A stretch of DNA of 35,783 nt, taken from positions 1 to 35,783 of the forward strand of contig JAUCBJ010004333.1 in NCBI GenBank assembly GCA_032718475.1, written 5' to 3'. Source of the DNA: Nemertoderma westbladi (lineage: Eukaryota; Xenacoelomorpha; Nemertodermatida; Nemertodermatidae). The position numbers and the translations under genes are program-made. The notes beneath the pieces were generated by a model. That model saw only the letters and a list, made by a program, of their open reading frames with translations. It had not been told where the DNA came from and ran no database searches. Positions 1 to 12,900 of the stretch are shown here, one piece after another; within the stretch, counting starts at the first letter, position 1; each line of letters begins with the position of its first letter.

Positions 1-3000
1 AGTGGCGGGACAGAGGGCAGTCTGGGGAGGAATAAGGGGGGAATACAGGGGTCTACATGGTCGGGACAGAGGGTAGTCTGGGGAGGAATAAGGGGGAATA
101 CAGGGGTCTACACTACAGTGGCGGGCAGAGGGCAGTCTGGGGAGGAATAAGGGGGTAATACAGGGGTCTACAATGGCGGGACAGAGGGCAGTCTGGGGAG
201 GAATAATGGGGGAATACAGGGGTCTACTACATGGTCGGGACAGAGGGCAGTCTGGGGAGGAATAAGGGGGGAATACAGGGGTCTACAATGGCAGGGGCAG
301 AGGGCAGTCTGGGGAGGAATAATGGGGGAATACAGGGGTCTACAGTGGTCGGGACAGAGGGCAGTCTGGGGAGGAATAAGGGGGGAATACAGGGGTCTAC
401 AGTGGCCGGGGCAGAGGGCAGTCTGGGGAGGAATAAGGGGGGAATACAGGGGTCTACAATGGCGGGACAGAGGGCAGTCTGGGGAATGAATAAGGGGTGA
501 ATACAGGGGTCTACAATGGCTGGGACAGAGGGCAGTCTGGGAATGAATAAGGTGGGAATACAGGGGTCTACAATGGTCGGGACAGAGGCAGTCTGGGAGG
601 AATAAGGGGGGAATACAGGGGTCTACAGTGGCCGGGGACGAGGGTAGTCTGGGGAGGAATAAGGGGGAATACAGGGGTCTACAATGGCGGGAGCAGAGGG
701 AGTCTGGGGAGGAATAAGGGGGAATACAGGGGTCTACAGTGGTCGGGACAGAGGGCAGTCTGGGGAGGAATAAGGGGGGAATACAGGGGTCTACAGTGGC
801 GGGACAGAGGGCAGTCTGGGGAGGAATAAGGGGGAATACAGGGGTCTACAATGGCAGGGACAGAGGGCAGTCTGGGGAGGAATAAGGGGGAATACAGGGG
901 TCTACAATGGCGGGACAGAGGGCAGTCTGGGGATAATAAGGGGGAATACAGGGGTCTACAATGCGGGCAGAGGGCAGTCTGGGAGGACTAAGGGGGAATA
1001 CAGGGGTCTACAATGGTCGGGATAGAGGGTTTCTGGGGAGGGATAAGGGGGAAATACAGGGGTCTACAGTAGTTGGGACAGAGGGCAGTCTGGGGAGGAA
1101 TAAGGGGGGAATACAGGGGTCTACAGTAGTCGGGACAGAGGGCAGTCTGGGGAGGAATAAGGGGGGAATACAGGGGTCTACAGTGGTCGGGACAGAGGGC
1201 AGTCTGGGGAGGAATAAGGGGGGAATATAGGGGTCTATCTGGTCGGGACAGGGGTAGTCTGGGGAGGAATAAGGGAGGAATACAGGGGTCTACACCTACA
1301 GTGGTCGGGACAGAGAGTAGTCTGGGGAGGAATAAGGGGGGATTACAGGGTTCTACAATGGCGTGACAGATGGCAGTCTGGGAGGAATAAGGGGGGAATA
1401 CAGGGGTCTACAATGGTCGGGAGCAGAGGGCAGTCTGGGGAGGAATAAGGGGGAATACAGGGGTCTACAATGGCGGTGACAGAGGGCAGTCTGGGGAGGA
1501 ATAAGGTGGGAATACAGGGGTCTACAGTGGTCGGGACAGAGGGTAGTCTGGGGAGGAATAAGGGGGAATACAGGGGTCTACAATGGTCGGGACAGAGGGT
1601 AGTCTGGGGAGGAATAAGGGGGAAATACAGGGGTCTACAGTAGCTGGGACAGAGGGCAGTCTGGGGAGGAATAAGGGGGGAATACAGGGGTCTACAGTGG
1701 TCGGGACAGAGGGCAGTCTGGGGAGGAATAAGGGGGGAATATAGGGTTCTACAATGGCGGGACAGAGGGCAGTCTGGGGAGGAATAAGGGGGAATACAGG
1801 GGTCTACAAGTGGTCGGGACAGAGGGCAGTCTGGGGAAGAATAAGGGGGGAATACAGGGGTCTACAGTGGCCGGGGCAGAGGGTAGTCTGGGGAGGAATA
1901 AGGGGGGAATACAGGGGTCTACAATGGCGGGACAGAGGGCAGTCTGGGGAGGAATAAGGGGGAATACAGGGGTCTACAATGGCGGGACAGAGGGTCAGTC
2001 TGGGAATGAATAAGGGTGGGAATACAGGGGTCTACAATGGTCGGGACAGAGGGCGTCTGGGGAGGAATAAGGGGGAATACAGGGGTCTACAATGGTCGGG
2101 ATAGAGGGTTTCTGGGGAGGGATAAGGGGGAAATACAGGGGTCTACAGTAGTCGGGACAGAGGGCAGTCTGGGGAGGAATAAGGGGGGAATACAGGGGTC
2201 TACAGTGGTCGGGACAGATGGCAGTCTGGGGAGGAATAAGGGGGGAATATAGGGTTCTACAATGGCGTGACAGAGGGCAGTCTGGGGAGGAATAAGGGAG
2301 GAATATAGGGGTCTATCTGGTCGGGACAGGGGGTAGTCTGGGGAGGAATAAGGGAGGAATACAGGTGTCTACACCTACAGTGGTCGGGACAGAGAGTAGT
2401 CTGGGGAGGAATAAGGGGGGATTACAGGGTTCTACAATGGCGTGACAGATGGCAGTCTGGGAGGAATAAGGGGGGAATACAGGGGTCTACGTGGTCGCGA
2501 CAGGGGGTAGTCTGGGGAGGAATAAGGGGGGATACATGGGTCTACAGTGGTCGGGACAGAGGGCAGTCTGGGGAGGAATAAGGGGGAATACAGGGGTCTA
2601 CAATGGCGGGACAGAGGGTAGTCTGGGAATGAATAAGGGGGGAATACAGTGGTCTACAGGGGCGCGACAGAGGGCAGTCTGGGGAGGAATAAGGGGGGAA
2701 TACAGGGGTCTACAATGGCCGGGGCAGAGGGCAGTCTGGGGAGGAATAAGGTGGGAATACAGGGGTCTACAATGGCTGGGACAGAGGGCAGTCTGGGGAG
2801 GAATAAGGGGGGAATACAGGGGTCTACAATGCACAGGAGGCAGAGGGCAGTCTGGGGAGGAATAAGGGGGAATACAGGGGTCTACAATGGCGGGACAGAG
2901 GGCAGTCTGGGGAGGAATAAGGGGGGAATACAGGGGTCTACAGTGGTCGGGACAGAGGGCAGTCTGGGGAGGAATAAGGGGGGAATACAGGGGTCTACAA

Positions 3001-5386
3001 TGGACGGGGCAGAGGGCAGTCTGGGGAGGAATAAGGGGGAATACAGGGGTCTACAATGGCGGGACAGAGGGCAGTCTGGGGAAGAATAAGGGGGGAATGC
3101 AGGGGTCTATAGTGGCCGGGGCAGAGGGCAGTCTGGGGAGGTATAAGGGGGTAATACAGGGGTCTATAATGGCTGGGACAGAGGGCAGTCTGGGAATGAA
3201 TAAGGTGGGAATACAGGTGGTCTACAGTGGTCGGGACAGAGGTCAGTCTGGGAAGGAATAAGGGTGGAATACAGGGGTATACAATGGTCGGGACAGTAGT
3301 CTGGTGAGGAATAAGGGGGAATACAGGGGTCTACAATGGTCGGGATAGAGGGTTTCTGGGGAGGGATAAGGGGGAAATACAGGGGTCTACAGTAGTCGGG
3401 ACAGAGGGCAGTCTGGGGAGGAATAAGGGGGGAATACAGGGGTCTACAGTGGTCGGGACAGAGGGCAGTCTGGGGAGGAATAAGGGTGGAATACAGGGGT
3501 CTACAATGGCGGGACAGAGGGCAGTCTGGGGAGGAATAAGGGGGAATACAGGGGTCTACAATGGTCGGGACAGAGGGCAGTCTGGGGAGGAATAAGGGGG
3601 AATACAGGGGTCTACAGTGGTCGGGACAGAGGTCAGTCTGGGAAGGAATAAGGGGGGAATACAGGGGTCTACAATGGTCGGGACAGAGGGTCTGGGAGGA
3701 ATAAGGGGGAATACAGGGGTCTACAATGGTCGGGACAGAGGGCAGTCTGGGGAGGAATAAGGGGGGAATACAGGGGTCTACAGTGGTCGGGACAGAGGGC
3801 AGTCTGGGGAGGAATAAGGGGGGAATACAGGGGTCTACAATGGCGGGACAGAGGGCAGTCTGGGGAGGAATAAGGGGTATACATGGTCGGGACAGGGGCA
3901 GTCTGGGAGGAATAAGGGGGAATACAGGGGTCTACAATGACAGGCGGACAGAGAGTAGTCTGGGGAGGAATAAGGGGGGAATACAGGGGTCTACAATGGC
4001 GTGACAGATGGCAGTCTGGGGAGGAATAAGGGGGGAATACAGGGGTCTACAGTGGTCGGGACAGAGGGTAGTCTGGGGAGGAATAAGGGGGGAATACAGG
4101 GGTCTACAGTGGTCGGGACAGAGGGCAGTCTGGGGAGGAATAAGGGGGAATACAGGGGTCTACAATGGCGGGACAGAGGGCAGTCTGGGGAGGAATAAGG
4201 GGGGAATACAGGGGTCTACAATGGCGGGGCAGAGGGTAGTCTGGGGAGGTATAAGGTGGTAATACAGGGGTATATAATGGCTGGGACAGAGGGCAGTCTG
4301 GGGATGAATAAGGTGGGAATACAGGGGTCTACAGTGGTCGGGACAGAGGGCAGTCTGGGAAGGAATAAGGGGGGAATACAGGGGTATAAATGGTCGGGAC
4401 GAGGGTAGTCTGGTGAGGAATAAGGGGGGAATACAGGGGTCTACAATGGTCGGGACAGAGGGTTGTCTGGGGAGGGATAAGGGGGAAATACAGGGGTCTA
4501 CAGTAGTTGGGACAGAGGGCAGTCTGGGGAGGAATAAGGGGGGAATACAGGGGTCTACAGTGGCGGGACAGAGGGCAGTCTGGGGAGGAATAAGGGGGGA
4601 ATACAGGGGTCTACAATGGCGGGACAGAGGGCAGTCTGGGGAGGAATAAGGGGGGAATACAGGGGTCTACAATGGTCGGGACAGAGGTCAGTCTGGGGAG
4701 GAATAAGGGGGAATACAGGGGTCTACAATTACAGGGACAGATGGCAGGCTGGGGAGGAATAAGGGGGGAATACAGGGGTCTACAATTACAGGGACAGAGG
4801 GCAGTCTGGGGAGGAATAAGGGGGGAATACAGGGGTCTACAATTACAGGGACAGAGGGCAGTCTGGGGAGGAATAAGGGGGAATACAGGGGTCTACAATA
4901 GCAGGGACAGAGGGCAGTCTGGGGAGGAATAAGGGGGGAATACAGGGGTCTACAATGGTCGGGACAGAGGGCAGTCTGGGGAGGAATAATGGGGGAATAC
5001 AGGGGTCTACAATGGCAGGGACAGATGGCAGTCTGGGGAGGAATAAGGGGGGAATACAGGGGTCTACAATTACAGGGACAGAGGGCAGTCTGGGGAGGAA
5101 TAAGGGGGGAATACAGGGGTCTACAATTACAGGGACAGAGGGCAGTCTGGGGAGGAATAAGGGGGAATACAGGGGTCTACAATAGCAGGGGCAGAGGGCA
5201 GTCTGGGGAGGAATAAGGTGGGAATACAGGGGTCTACAATTGCAGGGACAGAGGGCAGTTTGATGAGGAATAATGAGGGAATACAGGGGTCTTTAATGGC
5301 AGGGACAGAGGGCAGTCTGGGGAGGAATAAGGGGGGAATACAGTGGTATACAATGGCGTGACAGAGGGCAGTCTGGGGAGGAATAG
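1..5386 (+). repeat. Array 1: G-rich minisatellite, unit about 56-57 bp, roughly 94 copies
   Basis: A tandem array runs from the left edge, so its true start lies outside the window. Each unit reads roughly GTCTACAATGG, CGGGACAGAGGGCAGTCTGG, GGAGGAATAAGGGGGG, AATACAGGG. Copies differ by substitutions and by many 1-3 base indels, mainly in the G runs. When units are 57 bp they translate as the 19-residue repeat GTEGSLGRNKGGIQGSTVV, but the frame breaks every few units, so I do not regard it as coding. The + strand is strongly G-rich, with five G runs of three or more per unit. The variant GATAGAGGGTTTCTGGGGAG recurs at 1021, 2100 and 3344, with a diverged copy near 4454, which shows higher-order repeats of about 1.08-1.24 kb. 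The last units (4730-5386) form a subfamily with ACAATTACAGGGACAG. Confidence 0.97.
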
Positions 5387-7289
5387 ATCTATAATTTTGG
5401 GCAGTTAGGGGAGTAATTCTAGTGATAGAAGACTTTTAGGATACCTCAGCTCATAGATGTTAAAAAATACGGATGAATACTTAAAACTGAACTTACGCTA
5501 ACACGCCACCTGCCCTCCCCCCATCAGCACCTATTGGTAGAAGTAGATCGGGGCGGTTTATACCATTCTGAAGTATTGCACTGGAATTCGTTGACTTTAT
5601 AGAGGATGACGATTCACTCTGCACCAAATGAGCTGTAAAACATAATATTAAATAAGTATTTAAAAAAAGATCTTTATATGAACCCTATAGAACTTGGAGC
5701 AAAACAATCTCAAAGTGGCCACCGATGCGATTCGAATCTGTGTACCTATTATCTTTAAAACATACTCCCATTATTAGCATGCTTATAGGGGGTTGATGTG
5801 TTGTGATGCTTACCACAGAAGCACACGCATGAATACCTGACATTTTTGCTGTCTTCGTTTGCCGTAGGCGTAGGAAGGCTGTGCAACGGCCTGACAAAAG
5901 CAAACATGTCGCCTACAGTAACCGCCACTGCCCAGTGCCCATCCCATAGGTGGAAAGATAACAGGGCACCAAGGTGCAATGTCTATAGGAAGCTCGTTTG
6001 TGCCTCTGGTACACACACCCCCACGCTCTAATGAGTAGCATAAAACCGCGCTATTTGTTTTAGCATAACAAATAAAATGCTGCACAGAGAATGATAACAC
6101 ACAGAATTCTTAATAGCGTAAATAAAGTGTGGCCAGATTCATAGATAAGGGAGGTGGCGATCAATACGCTTCGCACAAACCGACGATGGACCGACGATAG
6201 ATTCTGAAATTGGGGTTAGAAAACAAATCGTGTACGTATATTGTACGATACAGAAATACTATACGTGAATACGTAGCAGACATTTAACACAACAATAGTT
6301 TTGATATTGCCCTCTAAGACTCGGTCGTACCATAACGACCCACATTTTACATGATTAATAATCTATTTGAGACCAGTTATTTATTAGTTTACTATTAGAC
6401 CCACATTCAAGCCTGATACTTGAAATTGTTCGACTGATCTACAAAAGTGAAGCATGTCGTTATCAGTCCACCAACATAAATATTTCTAGTTTTCCAACAG
6501 AATAGAAATAAACGATACGCGAGTACATTTGACTAATAGTGCGTTTACCGTAGTTACCACAAAATAAGGTTTTAAATATCAAAAAGGTCGGCCAGAAAGA
6601 GATAAAGATGCCGCTAAGAAGATGGATCTAAATTAAAAGGTAAGATTTATTAAGGATAACAACATACAAGAAGATTATATAGCAAATATAAAACATTGAG
6701 TTACCCAATAAATATCTATGGTAAACGATGGCCTCTCTAAAATCATTTAAAACCCATCAAAACATGTACAACAATAATAATTATCGTGTTTTTCGATGAG
6801 AGAAAAACATTGTATTGCCGTGTATGGTGGGATATTATTGACAAGTAATTCGCGATTGACGCAGAAGGGACCGAATAACCGGTAATGGTCGTTTAGAAAA
6901 CAAGTTACTAACCCAAGGCCGACAGTAACATCGGTCTTAAAGCAATCACGAGGGATGGGCCACACACTGCATGTTCGACTTGTACAATAAATGTACCAAA
7001 CACGGACGAACAACAACAACAAATTAACGGCATAACTTTCCTGAGAAAAACACAGCAAAACAATAATCTGTTTGTTGGGTGGAGAGAAAATCGGAGGGGA
7101 TTATTTTGCGTAATTTCAGTTGAAATGGAGGAGAATTAGTGACTTTTTCATATTTAATGTTTCAAAGGTTACACTGCCTATAGTACTACGGTACGGTTTA
7201 ATTAATCTTCATGAGGTGTATAGTTGAGGCGGCGTGCGCTAAAAAAAATGCTTAGCGAAAAGTTTAGGACTACTGCTGTTGTTGTAATA
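5387..7289. other. AT-rich stretch without a recognisable gene
   Basis: No exon, RNA gene or known element is supported here. Short open frames exist on both strands, for example 6747-7058 and 5810-6100 on the minus strand, but none has a recognisable domain. A pyrimidine-rich acceptor-like site ending in CATCAG near 5526 precedes a 23-codon open frame, which is too short to call. It may be intron or downstream flank of the minus-strand Gln-rich gene, whose next exon I could not find. Confidence 0.5.
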
Positions 7290-7459
7290 TGGGGCGAGCC
7301 ACGAAGTGAGCTGATAAAAAATTAACGAACGCAACGAGGCAAATGAAGAAGGCGAGTATTGCGTTGACGACTTCTGACTATCGACAGACAAGACCTTAAT
7401 GGGGCCCTATATGCTAAGGCTTTGCTCACTTCGTGCTGCGCGAAGGCCCCACGAACGTT
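7290..7459. mobile_element. Short inverted-repeat element, family C (non-autonomous)
   Basis: The left end reads GGGGCGAGCCACGAAGTGAG. The right end, read on the opposite strand, is ACGTTCGTGGGG followed by CTTCGCGCAGCACGAAGTGA. The two ends therefore form an imperfect terminal inverted repeat around a core of about 100 bp with no coding capacity. The same end sequence recurs at 17318-17345 and at both ends of 32959-33590, which supports a dispersed family. I saw no transposase and no clear target-site duplication. Confidence 0.55.
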
Positions 7460-7516
7460 TAAAGATACTATGAGGTACATCACACTCACATGTTTATTGG
7501 AACATATCAACGTAAA

Positions 7517-9125
7517 AAATAAATAGTAACAACTGTTTGTTTGTTTGTTTGTAACAACAGCTGTTTGCTGTAACGTTACAAATAAACAATAACACTCAGC
7601 AGTTTGCTGTAACGTTACAAATAAATAATAACACTCAGCTGTTTGCTGTAACGTTACAAATAATTAGTAAGACTCAGCTGTTTGCTGTAACTTTACAAAT
7701 AAATAGTAACACTCAGCAGTTTGATGTAACGTTACAAATAAACAATAACACTCAGCAGTTTGCTGTAACGTTACAAATAAACAATAACACTCAGCAGTTT
7801 GCTGTAACGTTAGAAATAAATAGTAAGACTCAGCTGTTTGCTGTAACGTTTCAAATAAATAGTAACACTCAGCGGTTTGATGTAACGTTACAAATAAACA
7901 ATAACACTCAGCAGTTTGCTGTAACGTTACAAATAAATAGTAACACTCACCTGTTTGCTGTAACTTTACAAATAAATAGTAACACTCAGCTGTTTGCTGT
8001 AACGTTACAAATAAATAGTAACACTCACCTGTTTGCTGTAACTTTACAAATAAATAGTAACACTCACCTGTTTGCTGTAACGTTACAAATAAATAGTAAC
8101 ACTGACCTGTTTGCTGTAACGTTACAAATAAATAGTAACACTCAGCGGTTTGATGGAACGTTACAAATAAATAGTAACACTCAGCTGTTTGCTGTAACGT
8201 TACAAATAAATAGTAGCACTTATGTTTGCTGTAACGTTACAAATAAATAGTAACACTTCTGTTTGCTGTAACGTTACAAATAAATAGTAACACACAGCGG
8301 TTTGATGTAACGTTACAAATAGATAGTAACACACAGGGGTTTGATGTAACGTTACAAATAAATAGTAACACTCAGCTGTTTGCTGTAACGTTACAAATAA
8401 ATAGTAACACTCACCTGTTTGCTGCAACTTTACAAATAAATAGTAACACTCAGCGGTTTGATGTAACGTTACAAATAAATAGTAACACTCAGCGGTTTGA
8501 TGTAACGTTACAAATAAATAGTAACACTCAGCTGTCTGCTGTAACGTTACAAATAAATAGTAAAACTCAGCTGTTTGCTGTAACGTTACAGATAAATATT
8601 AACACTCACCTGTTTGTTGTAACGTTACAAATAAATAGTAACACTCACCTATTTGCTGTAACGTTACAAATAAATAGTAACACTCACCTGTTTGCTATAA
8701 CGTTACAAATAAATAGTAACACTCACCTGTTTGCTGTAACGTTACAAATAAATAGTAACACTCAGCGGTTTGATGGAACGTTACAAATAAATAGTAACAC
8801 TCACCTATTTGCTGTAACGTTACAAATAAATAGTAACACTCACCTGTTTGCTATAACGTTACAAATAAATAGTAACACTCACCTGTTTGCTATAACGTTA
8901 CAAATAAATAGTAACACTCACCTGTTTGATGGAACGTTACAAATAAATAGTAGCACACAATTGTTTGCTGTAACTTTACAAATAAATAGTAACACTCAGC
9001 TGTTTGCTGTAACGTTACAAATAAATAGTAACACTCAGCGGTTTGATGGAACGTTACAAATAAATAGTAACACTCAGCGGTTTGATGGAACGTTACAAAT
9101 AAATAGTAACACTCACCTGTTTGCT
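7517..9125. repeat. Array 2: 39 bp minisatellite with embedded splice-donor sequence, about 41 copies
   Basis: The unit on the + strand runs GTTTGCTGTAACGTTACAAA then TAAATAGTAACACTCAGCT or CACCT. It contains the perfect 10 bp palindrome GTAACGTTAC. On the minus strand it reads ACAGCAAACAG then GTGAGTGTTACTATTT, so many units carry a 3'-splice-like TTACAG, seven bases, and a 5' splice donor. About ten units beyond the exon keep GTGAGT; most others have CTGAGT. The array begins at the donor of the exon ending at 9117, and the last 13 bases of that exon match the repeat. Several adjacent units stay open on the minus strand as QQTGECYYLFVTL, which is probably only a result of the unit length. 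Its left boundary is a short GTTT microsatellite at 7533-7552. Confidence 0.95.
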
Positions 9126-9309
9126 GCAACTGTAACTGACGTTGTTGAAGACGCAACTGTTCAAATAGCAAATGTTGTTGAGTTGCGGTGTTCAATGTCA
9201 TTGGCTGAATTACACGATTGGAGGCCGGTAATCCCGGCAGTCCTACTAATGGTGTGTCATTGGTTGGAGACACTCCCAGGCTTGGGTTCGTTGCTAATAG
9301 CAACTGCAT
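9117..9309 (-). CDS. Internal exon of Gln-rich protein (exon 3 of those seen)
   Basis: This reads as an exon on the minus strand. It starts after the acceptor TTCTAATTACAG and ends at the donor ACAG/GTGAGT. Translated in phase 0 it begins MQLLLATNPSLGVSPTND, passes through a Pro/Leu-rich segment (TPLVGLPGLP), and ends in a Gln/Leu-rich helix-like segment (LRLQQRQLQLQQ). It is 193 nt long, so the donor is in phase 1, unlike the two phase-0 exons upstream. The ATN start, the Pro-rich middle and the Gln-rich end match the layout of the exons at 16561-16707 and 15886-16032, suggesting exon duplication. The protein family is not recognised; a disordered, Gln-rich nuclear or scaffold protein is only a guess. 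The start of the gene and the following exon are not in view. Confidence 0.55.
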
Positions 9310-9924
9310 CTGTAATTAGAATCATTTATAGTCAAAATTTGTAAAATTTATCTTTAAGTTTTAACGATTCAAACAATTTTTTTAAACGAGTTGCGCCGCC
9401 ATTTTTTCCCCATTTTCTCCCCATTTTTTCCAAATTGCCGAATAGCAACTTTTATGACTAGGAAGTTTTTAGCTGAGCTGAAACGTTTTTGCTGAATTGC
9501 AATGAAACCAATAGGGAAAACAAGACCAAGGAAAAATGTGCCACGTATCCCTTGTCCTTGCCCGGAGCCTTAGAGTGCCAAAATAGAACCTTTATAACTC
9601 CGTTGGCGCAGCTTTGCACAGCATCCACATACCAAACCGATCACGTCCACCAGTTATAGATATGGTTTGTCTCGGTTCCCACCAAGTGATCTGGCAAGAC
9701 GTTGTAGAACCGTGTAATCACAATCTCCACCCGAAACTCCATCCATTTTAACAGGAGTTTTTTAAAACTTATTACATATTTTGCAAATTAATTCAAAACT
9801 GAATTAGACGGAATGGCCGTAAAATGTCCGAAATTTACAACAAATGTCGAAATTTCATAAGAAGTTAAGTAAATAAAGGCGAGATAAAATGAATTAATTT
9901 GGAGCCATGAAAAATAATATTTGA
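9310..9924. other. Intronic stretch of the Gln-rich gene, nothing recognisable
   Basis: This lies between the exon at 9117-9309 and array 3. It is AT-rich with runs of T and C near 9395-9430. A moderately GC-rich block at 9540-9745 looks like a decayed dispersed repeat, but I could not match it to anything else in the window. No open frame of note was seen. Confidence 0.4.
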
Positions 9925-12900
9925 GGGAATATAATCTATTTTACTAACATTGGGAATATAATCTATTTTACTAACATTGGGAATATAATCTATTTTACTA
10001 ACATTGGGAATATAATCTATTTTACTAACATTGGGAATATAATCTATTTTACTAACATTGGGAATATAATCTATTTTACTAACATTGGGAATATAATCTA
10101 TTTTACTAACATTGGGAATATAATCTATTTTACTAACATTGGGAATATAATCTATTTTACTAACATTAGGAATATAATATATTTTACTAACATTGGGAAT
10201 ATAATCTATTTCACTAACATTGGGAATATATTCTATTTTACTAACATTGGGAATATAATCTATTTTACTAACATTGGGAATATAATCTATTTTACTAACA
10301 TTTGGAATATAATCTATTTTACTAACATTGGGAATAAAATATATTTTACTAACATAGGGAATATAATCTATTTTACTAACATTGGGAATATAACCTATTT
10401 TACTAACATTGGGAATAAAATCTATTTTACTAACATTGGGAATATAATCTATTTTACTAACATTGGGAATATAATCTATTTTACTAACATTGGGAATATA
10501 ATCTATTTTACTAACATTTGGAATATAATCTATTTTACTAACATTGGGAATAAAATATATTTTACTAACATTGGGAATATAATCTATTTTACTAACATTG
10601 GGAATATAACCTATTTTACTAACATTGGGAATATAATCTATTTTACTAACATTGGGAATATAATCTATTTCACTAACATTGGGAATATATTCTATTTTAC
10701 TAACATTGGGAATATAATCTATTTTACTAACATTGGGAATATAATCTATTTTACTAACATTGGGAATATAATCTATTTCACTAACATTGGGAATATATTC
10801 TATTTTACTAACATTGGGAATATAATCTATTTTACCAACATTGGGAATATAATCTATTTTACTAACATTGGGAATATAATCTATTTTACTAACATTGGGA
10901 ATATAATCTATTTTACTAACATTGGGAATATAATATATTTTACTAACATTGGGAATAAAATCTATTTTACTAACATTGGGAATATAATCTATTTTACTAA
11001 CATTGGGAATATAATCTATTTTACTAACATTGGGAATATAATATATTTTACTAACATTGGGAATAAAATATATTTTACTAACATTGGGAATATAATCTAT
11101 TTTACTAACATTGGGAATATAATCTATTTTACTAACATTGGGAATATAATCTATTTTACTAACATTGGGAATATAATCTATTTTACTAACATTGGGAATA
11201 TAATATATTTTACTAACATTGGGAATATAATCTATTTTACTAACATTGGGAATACAATATATTTTACTAACACTGGGAATATAATCTATTTTACTAACAT
11301 TGGGAATATAATCTATTTTACTAACATTGGGAATATAATCTATTTTACTAACATTGGGAATATAATCTATTTTACTAACATTGGGAATATAATCTATTTT
11401 ACTAACATTGGGAATATAATATATTTTACTAACATTGGGAATAAAATCTATTTTACTAACATTGGGAATATAATCTATTTTACTAACATTGGGAATATAA
11501 TCTATTTTACTAACATTGGGAATATAATCTATTTTACTAACATTGGGAATATAATCTATTTTACTAACATTGGGAATATAATCTATTTTACTAACTCTGG
11601 GAATATAATCTATTTTACTAACATTGGGAATATAATCTATTTTACTAACATTGGGAATATAATCTATTTTACTAACATTGGGAATATAATCTATTTTACT
11701 AACATTGGGAATATAATCTATTTTACTAACATTGGGAATATAATCTATTTTACTAACATTGGGAATATAATCTATTTTACTAACATTGGGAATATAATCT
11801 ATTTTACTAACATTGGGAATATAATCTATTTTACTAACATTGGGAATATAATCTATTTTACTAACACTGGGAATATAATCTATTTTACTAACATTGGGAA
11901 TATAATCTATTTTACTAACATTGGGAATATAATCTATTTTACTAACATTGGGAATATAATCTATTTTACTAACATTGGGAATATAATCTATTTTACTAAC
12001 ATTGGGAATATAATCTATTTTACTAACATTGGGAATATAATCTATTTTACTAACATTGGGAATAAAATCTATTTTACTAACATTGGGAATATAATATATT
12101 TTACTAACATTGGGAATAAAATCTATTTTACTAACATTGGGAATATAATCTATTTTACTAACATTGGGAATAAAATCTATTTTACTAACATTGGGAATAT
12201 AATCTATTTTACTAACATTGGGAATATAATCTATTTTACTAACATTGGGAATATAATCTATTTTACTAACATTGGGAATATAATCAATTTTAGTAACATT
12301 GGGAATATAATCCATTTTACTAACATTGGGAATAAAATCTATTTTACTAACATTGGGAATATAATCTATTTTACTAACATTGGGAATATAATCTATTTTA
12401 CTAACATTGGGAATATAATCTATTTTACTAACATTGGGAATATAATCAATTTTACTAACATTGGGAATATAATCAATTTTACTAACATTGGGAATAAAAT
12501 CTATTTTACTAACATTGGGAATATAATCTATTTTACTAACATTGGGAATATATTCAATTTTACTAACATTGGGAATAAAATCTATTTTACTAACATTGGG
12601 AATATAATCTATTTTACTAACATTGGGAATATAATCTATTTTACTAACATTGGGAATATAATCTATTTTACTAACATTGGGAATATAATCTATTTTACTA
12701 ACATTGGGAATATAATCTATTTTACTAACATTGGGAATAAAATCTATTTTACTAAGATTGGGAAAATAATCTATTTTATTAACATTGGGAATATAATCTA
12801 TTTTACTAACATTGGGAATATAATCAATTTTACTAACATTGGGAATATAATCAATTTTACTAACATTGGGAATATAATCTATTTTACTAACATTGGGAAT

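Noticed and set aside
231-5216. Open frames of 60-146 codons in array 1
   Set aside because: They are by-products of a 57 bp unit and break wherever a unit is shorter; several overlap in different frames.
5486-5604. Acceptor-like pyrimidine tract and 23-codon frame on the + strand (HLLVEVDRGGLYHSE)
   Set aside because: The frame is too short, has no partner exon and no conserved motif.
5715-5730. GATTCGAATC, resembling a polymerase III B-box
   Set aside because: It is a 10 bp palindrome with the last B-box base wrong in either direction, and no tRNA arms pair around it.
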